A DNA stretch of 64,000 bases from Colwellia sp. (GCA_029938115.1 JAPYOP010000011.1:22953-86952); one strand, 5' to 3'; positions 16,425-26,385 are shown, counted from the stretch's first letter. Numbers and translations are program-made. Notes: a model not told the origin generated them from the sequence alone.

Positions 16425-17584
16425 ATCAATTTTTTCACTTGCTCGATGATGTGCTGTTGATCGTCTGAGGATAAATTGGGATATAAAGGTAGAGATATTA
16501 CTTGCTGATAATATTGCTCCGCTTTTGGAAAGTCACCTAACTTAAAACCGAGTTGTTGGTAATAAGGTTGTAGGTGTACTGGAATATAATGCACATGAGC
16601 ACAAATACCTTGCTCTCTTAAGGCAATAATAGCTTGTTTATGTTTTTGAGTATCGGCTTCGGGTAACAAAATTAAATATAAGTGATAAGCCGATAGACAG
16701 TCGTTTGCTGAAATTAGGGATGTTATTGCGGTATTAGCAAAAGCTTCATCATAAGTCTTGGCTAGTTCATTGCGTTTTTCAATAAACTCATCAATTCGTG
16801 CTAGTTGAGATAATCCTAGAGCGGCCTGAATATCGGTCATACGGTAGTTAAAACCAAGTTCAATCTGTTGATAATACCAAGGGCCATGACTTTCTTCTGT
16901 CATTTTATCAGTTTGTGATGTAATGCCATGGCTACGAAAAAGCTTCATACTTTCAGCAAGTTCAATATTGTTAGTTAATGCCATGCCTCCTTCAGCCGAC
17001 GTTATAATTTTTACAGGATGAAAGCTAAATATTGTAATGTCACTAAATTGGCAACAGCCTACAGGTGAGTTTTGATATTGACCGCCAACAGCATGAGAGG
17101 CGTCTTCAATAATTGCAAAATCATACTCATTAGCTAATTGATTTATTGCTTTCATATAGCATGACTGACCTGCCAAATGTACGGGAATAACAACTTTAGG
17201 CAAACAATTATGTTGTTTAGCCCATTGTAATTTCACCTGTAAAGCAGACACTGACATATTGCCGGAGTTTAAATCAATATCAACAAAATCAACTTTAGCA
17301 CCACAATAAAGCGCACTGTTTGCTGTAGCGACAAAAGTAATAGGACTAGTCCAAACAATATCACCTTGTCCAACACCCAAAGCTAGATTAGCTATGTGCA
17401 AAGCTGACGTTGCACTATTAGCGGCAATAGCAAAACTTGCTTGGCATTTATCAGCGAGTGCTTTTTCAAATAAAGGCACTTGCGGCCCTTGTGTTAACCA
17501 ATCGGATTTTAATACATTAATAACAGCATCAATATCTTGTTGGCTGATATCTTGTTTACCGTAAGGGATCATTTTTAGACTCAT
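16421..17584 (-). CDS. pseC: UDP-4-keto-6-deoxy-sugar aminotransferase PseC
   Basis: DegT/DnrJ/EryC1-family PLP enzyme. In the Pse pathway it transfers an amino group from glutamate to C4 of the PseB product. The 387-aa protein shows IPYGKQDISQQDIDAVINVL, SDWLTQGPQVPLFEKAL, SATSALHIANLALGVG, IEDASHAVGG, the PLP lysine in FSFHPVKIITSAEGGM, and GFNYRMTDIQAALG. All match PseC. The annotated start (ATG 17584) has no strong ribosome-binding site; an ATG four codons on is equally possible. It starts 6 bases after pseB and overlaps the aldo/keto reductase by 4 bases. Confidence 0.93.
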   Translation of the reverse strand: MSLKMIPYGKQDISQQDIDAVINVLKSDWLTQGPQVPLFEKALADKCQASFAIAANSATSALHIANLALGVGQGDIVWTSPITFVATANSALYCGAKVDFVDIDLNSGNMSVSALQVKLQWAKQHNCLPKVVIPVHLAGQSCYMKAINQLANEYDFAIIEDASHAVGGQYQNSPVGCCQFSDITIFSFHPVKIITSAEGGMALTNNIELAESMKLFRSHGITSQTDKMTEESHGPWYYQQIELGFNYRMTDIQAALGLSQLARIDEFIEKRNELAKTYDEAFANTAITSLISANDCLSAYHLYLILLPEADTQKHKQAIIALREQGICAHVHYIPVHLQPYYQQLGFKLGDFPKAEQYYQQVISLPLYPNLSSDDQQHIIEQVKKLI

Positions 17585-17590
17585 TAATAA

Positions 17591-18622
<1,032 letters not shown>

Positions 18623-18721
18623 TCATCTTAAAAAATTTAAATATGACTGAAAAATGACATTATTTGAGTTTTTATTTAAATATACTTTAACTCATCTTAA
18701 AGATTAAAGCATAAATATCAA

Positions 18722-18737
18722 AGCAATAAACATGCCT
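18722..18737 (-). promoter_or_regulatory. Sigma-54 promoter candidate of the nonulosonic acid operon
   Basis: On the minus strand AGGCATGTTTATTGCT: GG (complement of 18735-18736), ten bases, GC (complement of 18723-18724). The first base of the -24 box is A instead of T; the rest resembles the sites before flrB and fliK. It predicts a start near 18711 and a leader of about 120 bases before pseB. Confidence 0.6.
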
Positions 18738-18766
18738 GAAGAGTAATTTTTTGCAGAGTATATATT

Positions 18767-20521
18767 TTAAGAGAGTAAGCTTAATACGCTTGATAAGCTA
18801 GCATTCGCTTGGGAGATCATAGCACTAGATGATTGTTGCAAGATTTGTTGCTTACTTAGTTGTGAGGTTTCTGTAGCAAAATCAGCATCGGTTATGCGTG
18901 AGCGGCTACTGCTTGCTAGTTGACTTACGCTTTCGTTGACCGCTACGGTACTTGCTAATCTATTGGATATAGCACCGAGATTTGCCCTTTGATCTGAAAT
19001 GTAGCCTAGTGCTCTATCAACAAGGGTTATGGCCTCTGCAGCATCAGTCTCTATGTCTAATTGACTTAGCCCAAGCACATTAGAGTTAACTTGGAAAAAT
19101 TCGAGTTCAAGGTTATGATCACTCTCAGAGCCAACCTTAAGATTATACTGATTTGCCAGTAATGGGTTTACAACACCTGAACTGTCAACGGTAACATTCT
19201 TATAGCCTTCTAATGGCGTTGTTGATAAGAATACATTGCTGTTATCAACAACTGACACGGCTGTTTTCTCCACGCCATCATCAACATCTAAACCACCGAT
19301 TGCACCGGTATCTTCATTGGAGAAATTGAGTGTTTGAATAAAAGTGTCAGCTCCAGCAGTAAAAGCGGCTTGAAAAGCTGCATCACTAGCATAAGATGTT
19401 AAGCCATTACTGTTAAGATCGGATAATGCATCATCAAGAGAGGTTAAGCCGCCAGCGAGGTTATCTTCGTCACTTAAGAAACTCATAACATCTTTAAGAC
19501 CGTCACCACCGTTAGCAACTATATCTTCATGTAAAAACCTTACGGCAAGATAACCTTGAGAATAATGTTTACCAGTACTATCCCAAGTACTGAAAAAAGT
19601 ATTATCACCAGCATAGGCAGCTCTGTCCGCTGAGTCAAAATGAGTAGTAGTATCATCTTCGGCAATTAATTGAGTTAGCACATTTTCGTCGGCACCGTGA
19701 ATTAGCTCTGCAGAACCTTCTTTAAACCAAGTATCTAATGAATCCATATCTACAGTTCGGCCCATTACGGCATGTACCATTTCATGGGCAATTGTTCTGT
19801 CACTAAAATTTGGAGTTGAGCCACCATCAGGTGCTTTTCCTATAGGAAATGCTTTAGTAAATAGTGTTAAGGTTTGTTGGGTTGCACGACTTAAACTATC
19901 ATCGTTGGCTGCACTGTAACTGACAGTTGCGGCAAACTTACTGTTGGGATCATCATCAAAGACAATGCTAAGAGATTCTGTGCCATCACCTTTTAAACCA
20001 TAGGCACTTTCAATCATGCGTTCTGATTCAGCTAACCAGTTGCCAAACATTTGGTCGACATTAAATTGGCGTTCAGCATCAACCCACTCAGGTAAATCGC
20101 CACGTTCAAATAAATTTTTACCATTAAAAGAGGTTGTTGAGGTAATAAAGTCAATTTCTTCAATGAGTACTTCAACTTCAGCAGCAAGTGATCTTCTATC
20201 TGAAGCCGAATTGGTGCCATTAGCTGCTTGTACTGAAAGTTCACGAATACGTTGTAAGTTAGTTGTTACAGAATCAAGGGCACCATCACTGGTTTGAACG
20301 GCTGAAATACCATCATTAATATTTCGAATTGCTTGGTTTGTGCCTCTAATTTGGGAAGTAAAACCATTTGATATGGATAGACCTGCAGCATCATCTCTAG
20401 CACTATTTATGCGTAAGCCTGAGCTTAAGCGTTCCATAGCTACACTTTGGTGATTGATAGCCTTGTTCAGCATACGCTGACCAAATAGGCTCCCAATATT
20501 TGTGTTTACTGATAAGGACAT
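18767..20521 (-). CDS. Flagellinolysin: flagellin with an internal zinc metallopeptidase domain
   Basis: A flagellin (584 aa) whose surface domain is replaced by a protease. Residues 1-143 are a standard flagellin N-terminus (VNTNIGSLFGQRML, ERLSSGLRINSARDDAAGLS, SFNGKNLFE). The last 100 residues are a standard C-terminus (NRLASTVAVNESVSQL, DADFATETSQLSKQQIL, SVLSLLS). Between them lies a gluzincin-type peptidase: HEMVH at 246-250 (zinc His246 and His250, catalytic Glu247) and WFKEGSAELIHG at 265-276, where Glu268 is the expected third zinc ligand, as in M9 collagenase-like enzymes. This matches the described flagellinolysin family (Eckhard and colleagues, 2017), whose members assemble into proteolytic filaments. 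It has no hook-IN modules, unlike the other two flagellins here. It is read from its own sigma-28 promoter, between pseB and fliT/fliS. All catalytic residues appear intact. Confidence 0.93.
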   Translation of the reverse strand: MSLSVNTNIGSLFGQRMLNKAINHQSVAMERLSSGLRINSARDDAAGLSISNGFTSQIRGTNQAIRNINDGISAVQTSDGALDSVTTNLQRIRELSVQAANGTNSASDRRSLAAEVEVLIEEIDFITSTTSFNGKNLFERGDLPEWVDAERQFNVDQMFGNWLAESERMIESAYGLKGDGTESLSIVFDDDPNSKFAATVSYSAANDDSLSRATQQTLTLFTKAFPIGKAPDGGSTPNFSDRTIAHEMVHAVMGRTVDMDSLDTWFKEGSAELIHGADENVLTQLIAEDDTTTHFDSADRAAYAGDNTFFSTWDSTGKHYSQGYLAVRFLHEDIVANGGDGLKDVMSFLSDEDNLAGGLTSLDDALSDLNSNGLTSYASDAAFQAAFTAGADTFIQTLNFSNEDTGAIGGLDVDDGVEKTAVSVVDNSNVFLSTTPLEGYKNVTVDSSGVVNPLLANQYNLKVGSESDHNLELEFFQVNSNVLGLSQLDIETDAAEAITLVDRALGYISDQRANLGAISNRLASTVAVNESVSQLASSSRSRITDADFATETSQLSKQQILQQSSSAMISQANASLSSVLSLLS

Positions 20522-20554
20522 AAAACTAGCGCATCCATCTGTGCAATTAAGTTT

Positions 20555-20581
20555 ATATCGGCAGTAAAAAAAATAGCTTTA
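20555..20581 (-). promoter_or_regulatory. Sigma-28 (FliA) promoter of the flagellinolysin gene
   Basis: On the minus strand TAAAGCTA, 11-base spacer, GCCGATAT: the exact FliA spacing, with a nearly perfect -10 box. The -10 box ends about 33 bases before the start codon. The protease-flagellin is therefore predicted to be a late flagellar gene. Confidence 0.87.
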
Positions 20582-20625
20582 ATTTATTTGTATTAATTTT
20601 AAACAGTGAGAATAATAGGGAGGAG

Positions 20626-20658
20626 AAAAAGCTTAAGTAAACTATTTATAAGCTTTTT
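20626..20658 (-). terminator. Terminator of the fliS-fliT transcript
   Basis: On the minus strand AAAAAGCTTA and TAAGCTTTTT form a 9-10 bp stem with a loop of about 13 bases, ending in a T-rich tract. It overlaps the last codons of the fliT-like gene and precedes the flagellinolysin promoter, separating the two units. Confidence 0.6.
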
Positions 20659-20944
20659 TGATTTTACCAACTTGTTTTACTTTTAAAATATCTTGTTTAG
20701 TCTGTTCAAAAACATCTTCGCATTGCTCGGTAACTTTAGTAGATAAGTCAACTAGTTGTTGCAGTTTTTCACCGACAATAACAATTTCATCGGGGGAGTA
20801 ATTTAAAAAAAACTGCTCAATAAGTTGTTGCCTAATTAGTTCTTTAGTTTCAAGTAGTTGATAGTTTTCTTGCTCGATAATATTAAAAAGTTGCTGAGTT
20901 TTAAGAATGATAAAATCTATATCTCGTTCAATATCTGATATCAA
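20642..20944 (-). CDS. FliT-like small flagellar protein
   Basis: A 100-aa, wholly helical, highly charged protein with many Gln/Glu/Lys/Ile/Leu (IEQENYQLLETKELIRQQLI, VIVGEKLQQLVDLSTKVTEQ). The size, helix pattern and position directly after fliS (38-base gap) match FliT, the export chaperone of FliD in enteric bacteria; sequence similarity of FliT proteins is always low, so this is a context call. There is no ATG; the start is TTG at 20944, 9 bases after AAAGG. It ends in a Lys-rich tail within the terminator hairpin. Alternatively a FliT-analogous co-chaperone of unknown partner. Confidence 0.6.
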   Translation of the reverse strand: MISDIERDIDFIILKTQQLFNIIEQENYQLLETKELIRQQLIEQFFLNYSPDEIVIVGEKLQQLVDLSTKVTEQCEDVFEQTKQDILKVKQVGKIKKAYK

Positions 20945-20982
20945 AATGGATTACCTTTCATTTTAAATTAAGTACTTTGGAG

Positions 20983-21375
20983 CTAAACAGGTTTTACTCT
21001 TTTCTCTGCAGGAATAGAATCCCAACCTTCTTTAATTTCAGTAATAAGGCCTTTTACTTCCTCTAATTTTGCTGAATCATTATCAAGGTTTGATTGGACA
21101 AGACAGCGAACAATATAGTCGTATAAATCGAACAGGCCAGAAGATATTTCACCTCCTTTCTCCATGTCTAGACTATCTTGCAATTCACCCACTAAGGCGA
21201 TGGCTTTAGTTAAGCATTTACCTTTATTCTCAATTTCATTTCTATCAATAGCACCACTTGCTATAGCGATATTAGCTAAAATATGCTTGAAAATAATGCT
21301 TATTAGCTGATGAGGATCTGCGTCAGCAACATTGTCAGCATTGGCATTTCTATATTTCTTTATTGATGCTCTCAT
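20983..21375 (-). CDS. fliS: Flagellin export chaperone FliS
   Basis: FliS binds the C-terminal D0 region of flagellin in the cytoplasm and prevents early polymerisation. In this 130-aa helical protein I see the SIKKYRNANADNVADADPHQLISIIFKHILANI segment split over helices 1 and 2 (the family has a YRxxxVxTAsP motif), ENKGKCLTKAIALVGEL, and GLFDLYDYIVRCL, the LxxLYxYm FliS signature. I take the ATG at 21375; a TTG at 21390 is the alternative, and neither has a strong ribosome-binding site. A good sigma-54 site lies at 21439-21454. It is read away from flrA, opposite to the usual fliD-fliS-flrA direction. Confidence 0.9.
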   Translation of the reverse strand: MRASIKKYRNANADNVADADPHQLISIIFKHILANIAIASGAIDRNEIENKGKCLTKAIALVGELQDSLDMEKGGEISSGLFDLYDYIVRCLVQSNLDNDSAKLEEVKGLITEIKEGWDSIPAEKRVKPV

Positions 21376-21438
21376 AATGATATTACTCAATTCAATTAAA
21401 AGTTTTGTATTAAAATTTGTATTGTTTAATTTAGTATA

Positions 21439-21454
21439 TGCAACTAGCGAGCCA
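21439..21454 (-). promoter_or_regulatory. Sigma-54 promoter of fliS-fliT
   Basis: On the minus strand TGGCTCGCTAGTTGCA, one of the best matches in the window to the consensus TGGCACG-N4-TTGCA, with GG-N10-GC. The predicted start is near 21428, about 50 bases before the fliS ATG. Confidence 0.82.
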
Positions 21455-21632
21455 GATAAAATATGGCCTATAGGCTTAAATCCAATAATCTTACTATCTG
21501 ATAAATAAACTATTAGTGCAATAGCAATTTCAGATTGAGGGTGTAAAAGAGCATAATTGCTAGAAAAATAAGCAATTTATATATAAATATTAGTATAAGT
21601 CAATTAAATGACATGTAAGTGTCAAAAGTTTG

Positions 21633-21660
21633 TTGCCAATTTAGTTTAAAACGCTAGAAT
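21633..21660 (+). promoter_or_regulatory. Possible sigma-70 promoter of flrA
   Basis: TTGCCA at 21633-21638 and TAGAAT at 21655-21660 with a 16-base spacer, 38 bases before the flrA ATG. A housekeeping promoter fits flrA as the top regulator. Confidence 0.45.
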
Positions 21661-21697
21661 CAGAGCTAGCTTACATAATTATAACTGATAACAATCA

Positions 21698-23200
21698 ATG
21701 AGCGCGTCTATGCAACTATCTGGTCACAAACAAATTCTTATAATTGATAATGATGTCAGTAGAGCACATCAAATGGGTACAGTATTGTCTTTCGTCGGTG
21801 AGCATTTCATTCAATGCGTACAAGAGCAGGCGACAGAAGCCTTTAAAGAAAGTGCACACTTGCTAACGGTTATACTGTCAGGGGAGCTGACTTCTGCCAC
21901 GGCTTCACTTGTTAAAAGCAATCCAAAAATACCATTTTTACTCCATGATGTCGTTGACTCTAATGCTCTAAATGGCTTTGTTAATGTTATCGCAAACTTA
22001 AGTACACCATTAAATTATGCGCAATTAACCGAGCTAATTCACCATTGTCATCAATACCACAACAAGTTACCTAGAACGGGAAGTAAACTTAGCTCTAGTG
22101 CTTTATTTCGTTCATTAGTTGGTACAAGCGAACCCATGAATGAGGTTCGTTTTTTAATAGAACAAGTAGCTAAAACACCTGCAACTGTTCTTGTGCTCGG
22201 TGAGTCGGGTACAGGTAAAGAAGTGGTAGCCCGAAATATTCATAATTTATCTGAGCGAGCCAAAGGTACTTTTGTACCAATAAACTGTGGGGCAATCCCT
22301 GCTGAGCTTTTAGAAAGTGAATTGTTTGGTCATGAAAAGGGCGCATTTACTGGTGCAATTTCTACTCGAAAAGGGCGCTTTGAATTAGCTGAAGGTGGTA
22401 CGCTATTTTTAGATGAAATTGGTGATATGCCACAGCCAATGCAAGTTAAATTATTACGTGTTTTGCAAGAGCGCACATTTGAACGCGTAGGTGGTAGTAA
22501 AAGCTTGAAAGCTGATGTTCGTATTATTGCCGCTACTCATCAAAATTTAGAAGATATGATCAAAGAAGGCAGTTTTCGTGAAGATTTATATTATCGTTTA
22601 AATGTTTTTCCTATCGAAACACCAGCCTTGCGTGAACGTAAAGAAGATATTCCATTATTACTAAAAGAGCTATTAACCCGCTTTGAACATGATCAAAATA
22701 AAACCGTACGTTTTACCGAAAAGGCAATTGAGTCATTAATGGAACATCCATGGGCGGGAAATGTTCGTGAATTATCTAACCTTATTGAGCGTATGCTGAT
22801 TATGTATGGTGATCAAATTGTTGATGTAGCTGAGCTACCGCATAAATACCAACACATTGAAGTGGAAGAATATACGCCAGAGTATCCTGAAGAATTACAA
22901 GAGCAAGATGCTATAAATGAAATGTTCTCAGGTTTTGATTATGATGAATACGAAGAGAGTGAAAGTGATGATAACTCTGCTAGTGAACCCGTTATAGAGG
23001 CTACTTCAAATACTGGGGTCTTACCAAGTGAGGGACTGAATTTGAAAGAGCATTTAGCGACATTAGAGATCTCTCTTATTTCACAATCATTAGCTAAACA
23101 TGACTATGTTGTTGCTCGTGCAGCTGAAACGCTAGGTATGCGCAGAACCACTTTGGTTGAAAAAATGCGTAAGTATGAGTTGCAAAAACCGACGATATAA
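21698..23200 (+). CDS. flrA: Flagellar master regulator FlrA/FleQ (sigma-54 activator)
   Basis: Top activator of polar flagellar genes with RpoN; in Pseudomonas and Vibrio relatives it binds c-di-GMP and is countered by FlhG/FleN. The 500-aa protein has a FleQ-type N-terminal receiver-like domain (residues 1-130) lacking the usual phospho-acceptor pattern, an AAA+ domain with Walker A GESGTGKE at 168-175, the sigma-54 contact loop GAFTGA at 215-220 and Walker [10 protein letters not shown], an acidic linker, and a C-terminal Fis-type helix-turn-helix ([21 protein letters not shown]). The GAFTGA loop is intact, so it should activate transcription. No clear ribosome-binding site precedes the ATG at 21698. 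It stands alone, with flrB downstream from its own sigma-54 promoter. Confidence 0.96.
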   Translation: MSASMQLSGHKQILIIDNDVSRAHQMGTVLSFVGEHFIQCVQEQATEAFKESAHLLTVILSGELTSATASLVKSNPKIPFLLHDVVDSNALNGFVNVIANLSTPLNYAQLTELIHHCHQYHNKLPRTGSKLSSSALFRSLVGTSEPMNEVRFLIEQVAKTPATVLVLGESGTGKEVVARNIHNLSERAKGTFVPINCGAIPAELLESELFGHEKGAFTGAISTRKGRFELAEGGTLFLDEIGDMPQPMQVKLLRVLQERTFERVGGSKSLKADVRIIAATHQNLEDMIKEGSFREDLYYRLNVFPIETPALRERKEDIPLLLKELLTRFEHDQNKTVRFTEKAIESLMEHPWAGNVRELSNLIERMLIMYGDQIVDVAELPHKYQHIEVEEYTPEYPEELQEQDAINEMFSGFDYDEYEESESDDNSASEPVIEATSNTGVLPSEGLNLKEHLATLEISLISQSLAKHDYVVARAAETLGMRRTTLVEKMRKYELQKPTI

Positions 23201-23374
23201 TCGAGGGTAATTAAAGTAGCGAGAAAGAAAAGTTACCAGACGCGATGCGCTCATACTGTTAGTAAGACGTTTTAGAAACGGGCAACTAAAACTCGCGACT
23301 AAAGGTCAATAGTTTGACAGTATTTACACTGAATAAATCTCCTCTAATTAATTGAAAGTAAAGGATAAAAACAC

Positions 23375-23390
23375 TGGCATGTAAAATGCT
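23375..23390 (+). promoter_or_regulatory. Sigma-54 promoter of flrB-flrC
   Basis: TGGCATGTAAAATGCT: GG at 23376-23377, ten bases, GC at 23388-23389. The predicted start near 23401 gives a 30-base leader. FlrA-dependent flrBC transcription is known from Vibrio, and this site agrees. Confidence 0.75.
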
Positions 23391-23430
23391 TTAATCAATG
23401 TGAAATAAATTTTATTTGGACATTGGTTTT

Positions 23431-24723
23431 ATGGCACTAGCACAGCATTTTATTGCTCATAACGGTTTTAACCCTGTAAACATTCCTTTAACTACTAATG
23501 TAGTAGAGGCAGCTTCTGCATTAGAAAAAGAAGCTTTCCCCGGTGAATTAGCTTCACTACGTGTCCAGTTACTTCAAAGTAAAGAGGCGCAAAACCTACC
23601 CTTTAAAAATAAAAAGCAAGCTGTGCCCAATAAATTGTCTCAAACCCAGACGTCACATTTTAATTTGCAACAACAAAGTATTCAACGCTCAAAGCAGTCT
23701 CAAATGGCAGATCAGCTTATTGAGATGATGCCTACAGGCTTGGTTATGCTTGATGGCAACGGTGTTGTTGTTAAAATTAATAAAGTAGCAAGAGGTTTGC
23801 TAGATGAACCTATATTGGGCCAATTATGGTTTAATGTTATTGCTCGTTCATTTGAGCCAAGAGCAGACGATTGGCACGAAGTATCATTAAAAGATGGCCG
23901 TCGTGTGAAATTAGAAATTGCCAGCTTAGGTGATCAACCAGGTCAGTTGATCATGATTACCGACTTAACAGAGACTCGACTTTTACAAGATAAAGTAGGT
24001 CAAATGCAGCGCCTTTCTTCATTAGGTCGCATGGTTTCAACGTTAGCACATCAAATTCGTACACCGCTTTCCGCTGCAATGTTATATAGCGCTAATTTAT
24101 CTAATAGAAAACTATCAGACAGTGCTAGAGGCACTTTCCAAGAAAAGTTAAGTTCACGTTTACGTGATTTAGAGCAGCAAGTAAATGACATGCTGTTGTT
24201 TTCTAAAAGTGGTAACGAACAGGTTGTTAATTCGTTATCAGTTAATGAATTGATAAATGATTCTATACAAACAATGGATGCATTAATTACTAAAGCCAAC
24301 GCACAGGTAAACGTACATTCGTCTGGAGATGACAACTTTATTCTAGCTAATAAAAGTGCTTTAACAGGGGCGATACAAAACTTAGTTCATAATGCATTAC
24401 AAGCTACTGGTTCAATAAAACCAGCGCAAGCGATTATCGATATTCAAGTTTATAGTAAAAATGATGCTGTTTATATCAGTGTTAAAGACAATGGCCCTGG
24501 CATTAAAAGTGAAAATATTGACAAAGTATTTGAACCATTTTATACCTCAAGCAGTCAAGGTACAGGGCTTGGTTTAGCTGTTGTTAAATCAGTTGTTGAA
24601 GCTCACCAAGGTAAAGTGAGTTATTTAAGTAAAGCAGGGCAAGGCGCACATTTTTGTCTGAAATTACCATTGCTAAAGCAAACAGAATTTAAACAAGAAA
24701 AAACAAGCGTACAGGAGAGTTAA
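23431..24723 (+). CDS. flrB: Flagellar sensor histidine kinase FlrB
   Basis: Cytoplasmic two-component kinase that phosphorylates FlrC. The 430-aa protein has a poorly conserved first 90 residues, a PAS domain (LIEMMPTGLVMLDGNGVVV), a HisKA domain with LAHQIRTPLSAAMLY (phospho-acceptor His207 counting from this start) and an HATPase_c domain (ALTGAIQNLVHNALQA N-box, VKDNGPGIKSENIDKVFEPF G1/F-box, GTGLGLAVVKSVVEAHQG G2). No membrane segments are seen, as expected for FlrB. I prefer the ATG at 23431 to an in-frame TTG at 23416. flrC follows after one base. Sigma-54 promoter at 23375-23390. Confidence 0.94.
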   Translation: MALAQHFIAHNGFNPVNIPLTTNVVEAASALEKEAFPGELASLRVQLLQSKEAQNLPFKNKKQAVPNKLSQTQTSHFNLQQQSIQRSKQSQMADQLIEMMPTGLVMLDGNGVVVKINKVARGLLDEPILGQLWFNVIARSFEPRADDWHEVSLKDGRRVKLEIASLGDQPGQLIMITDLTETRLLQDKVGQMQRLSSLGRMVSTLAHQIRTPLSAAMLYSANLSNRKLSDSARGTFQEKLSSRLRDLEQQVNDMLLFSKSGNEQVVNSLSVNELINDSIQTMDALITKANAQVNVHSSGDDNFILANKSALTGAIQNLVHNALQATGSIKPAQAIIDIQVYSKNDAVYISVKDNGPGIKSENIDKVFEPFYTSSSQGTGLGLAVVKSVVEAHQGKVSYLSKAGQGAHFCLKLPLLKQTEFKQEKTSVQES

Positions 24724-24724
24724 A

Positions 24725-26065
24725 ATGAGTAATCATAAAATACTTGTCGTTGAGGATGATGCTGGGTTACGAGAGGCATTAATAGATACTCTTACCCTAG
24801 CAAACTACCAATGTGTTGAAGCTGACTCAGCAGAATCCGCTTTAGTATTATTAAAAAACCATAAAGTTGATATAGTCGTCAGTGATGTGCAAATGGGCGG
24901 AATGTCTGGTTTGTCTTTACTAAAAAACATTAAAAACCAGCAAGCTAACCTACCGGTATTATTGATGACTGCATACGGCACTATTGATGATGCCGTGCAA
25001 GCTATGCAAGATGGCGCTTGTAACTATATAGCTAAACCATTTGCACCTGAAGTGTTGCTAAATATGGTCAGTCAATATATTCCACCTTCAGAAATCAATA
25101 AACACACACCGATAGTTGCCGATAAAAATAGTATCGAATTACTTAGTTTAGCGCGAAAAGTTGCAACAACAGAAGCGTCAGTGATGGTGCTTGGCCCCAG
25201 TGGCTCAGGTAAAGAAGTGTTAGCGCAATATGTTCATAATAATTCACCACGATCAAAACAACCGTTTATTGCCATCAATTGTGCCGCCATTCCAGAAAAC
25301 ATGCTTGAAGCAACTTTGTTTGGTTATGAAAAAGGTGCTTTTACCGGTGCAATTCAAGCATGTCCAGGTAAGTTTGAACAAGCACAAGGCGGTACTATTC
25401 TACTTGATGAAATTACCGAGATGGATTTAGGGTTACAAGCCAAAATTTTAAGGGTATTGCAAGAGCGAGAAGTAGAACGTTTGGGCGGTAGAAAAACTAT
25501 TCATTTAGATGTTCGAGTTATTGCCACGAGTAACCGTAACCTTAAAGAAGCCGTAAGCAAAGGTGATTTTAGAGAAGATTTGTATTACCGTTTAAATGTA
25601 TTCCCATTAACTTGGTTGCCATTAGCTAAGAGAGTAGATGATATTTTACCGTTGGCTAAGCACTTAGTTACTTGTTATTGTCAAAAAAATGGCGAGAAAA
25701 TTGCTGATTTTAGTCCTTCAGCGCGTAGCAAATTAAATGCATACAGTTGGCCAGGTAACGTGCGTGAACTGGATAATGTAATACAAAGAGCGTTAATCCT
25801 GCACAGTAATCAAATTATTGATGCAAGTGATTTGATGATTGAAAATTTTGATACCGCCGATGTTAATGAAGTCGAACAAGCAGACGAACCTAATGACAAA
25901 TTAGGGAGTGAATTAAAATTACAAGAGCATCAAATAATACTTGATACCTTACAGGCATGCCATGGTAGCAGAAAGGCCGTTGCTGAACGGTTAGGCATTA
26001 GCCCTCGAACATTACGTTATAAGATTGCCAGAATGCGAGACTCAGGTATTCAAATTCCAGCATAA
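24725..26065 (+). CDS. flrC: Flagellar response regulator FlrC (sigma-54 activator)
   Basis: NtrC-type regulator that, when phosphorylated by FlrB, activates further sigma-54 flagellar genes. The 446-aa protein has a receiver domain with VVEDDAG and phospho-acceptor Asp54 (VSDVQMGGMSG), conserved Thr in LMTAYG and Lys in YIAKPF; an AAA+ domain with Walker A GPSGSGKE, GAFTGA and ILLDEITEM; and a C-terminal Fis helix-turn-helix (AVAERLGISPRTLRYKIARM). All key residues are present. It is cotranscribed with flrB and ends 99 bases before a hairpin terminator at 26164. Confidence 0.95.
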   Translation: MSNHKILVVEDDAGLREALIDTLTLANYQCVEADSAESALVLLKNHKVDIVVSDVQMGGMSGLSLLKNIKNQQANLPVLLMTAYGTIDDAVQAMQDGACNYIAKPFAPEVLLNMVSQYIPPSEINKHTPIVADKNSIELLSLARKVATTEASVMVLGPSGSGKEVLAQYVHNNSPRSKQPFIAINCAAIPENMLEATLFGYEKGAFTGAIQACPGKFEQAQGGTILLDEITEMDLGLQAKILRVLQEREVERLGGRKTIHLDVRVIATSNRNLKEAVSKGDFREDLYYRLNVFPLTWLPLAKRVDDILPLAKHLVTCYCQKNGEKIADFSPSARSKLNAYSWPGNVRELDNVIQRALILHSNQIIDASDLMIENFDTADVNEVEQADEPNDKLGSELKLQEHQIILDTLQACHGSRKAVAERLGISPRTLRYKIARMRDSGIQIPA

Positions 26066-26163
26066 AAAATTAAGTTATGAGCATCTAGTTGGTAGTTTAT
26101 AACTGCCTCAGAGTTAATTTTTCGAGCTAAACAGGCGCTAATTGATAGTATTGCCAAGGTTAT

Positions 26164-26195
26164 GCCAAAGTTGATTAACGTCACCTTTGGCTTTT
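26164..26195 (+). terminator. Terminator of flrB-flrC
   Basis: GCCAAAG and CTTTGGC form a 7-bp stem extended by TGA/TCA across a mismatch, loop TTAACG, followed by TTTT. Good Rho-independent form. Confidence 0.75.
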
Positions 26196-26305
26196 CTGGT
26201 TATTTACCATTTACAGCTCGCCACTTGCAACTTTTATCACTTCTTCAAACTTCTATTATTCTCTACTCGACACTTCTCTTACTTGCTACTCATAACTTTG
26301 CTTTG

Positions 26306-26321
26306 TGGCACCATGCTTGCA
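26306..26321 (+). promoter_or_regulatory. Sigma-54 promoter of the fliE operon
   Basis: TGGCACCATGCTTGCA is a perfect TGGCAC-N4-TTGCA type element with GG-N10-GC. The predicted start near 26332 lies about 54 bases before fliE. Best sigma-54 match in the window; it would drive the large basal-body operon. Confidence 0.88.
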
Positions 26322-26385
26322 ATATCACACATTATAGATAATTTTCATTGCTTTTTAGCAAAAAATTGACACAAGTGAGAACATC

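Larger units (their letters stand above)
21376..21697. other. Divergent intergenic region fliS / flrA
   Basis: A 322-base AT-rich gap with two outward promoters: the sigma-54 site for fliS at 21439-21454 (minus) and a sigma-70-like pair for flrA at 21633-21660 (plus). No open frame, repeat or RNA gene was seen. The middle (about 21500-21600) could hold FlrA or other regulator sites; none was recognised. Confidence 0.6.
26066..26385. other. Intergenic region flrC / fliE
   Basis: A 320-base gap that holds the flrBC terminator (26164-26195), a T/C-rich stretch with partly repeated TACTCGACACTT and GCTACTCATAACTT words (26205-26300) that looks like a decayed member of repeat family 3, and the sigma-54 promoter of fliE at 26306-26321. 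A 60-codon open frame across it has no family features and is not called. Confidence 0.6.

Noticed and set aside
26187-26369. 60-codon plus-strand frame between flrC and fliE
   Set aside because: Covers a terminator tail, repeat-like sequence and the sigma-54 promoter of fliE; no start signal or similarity.
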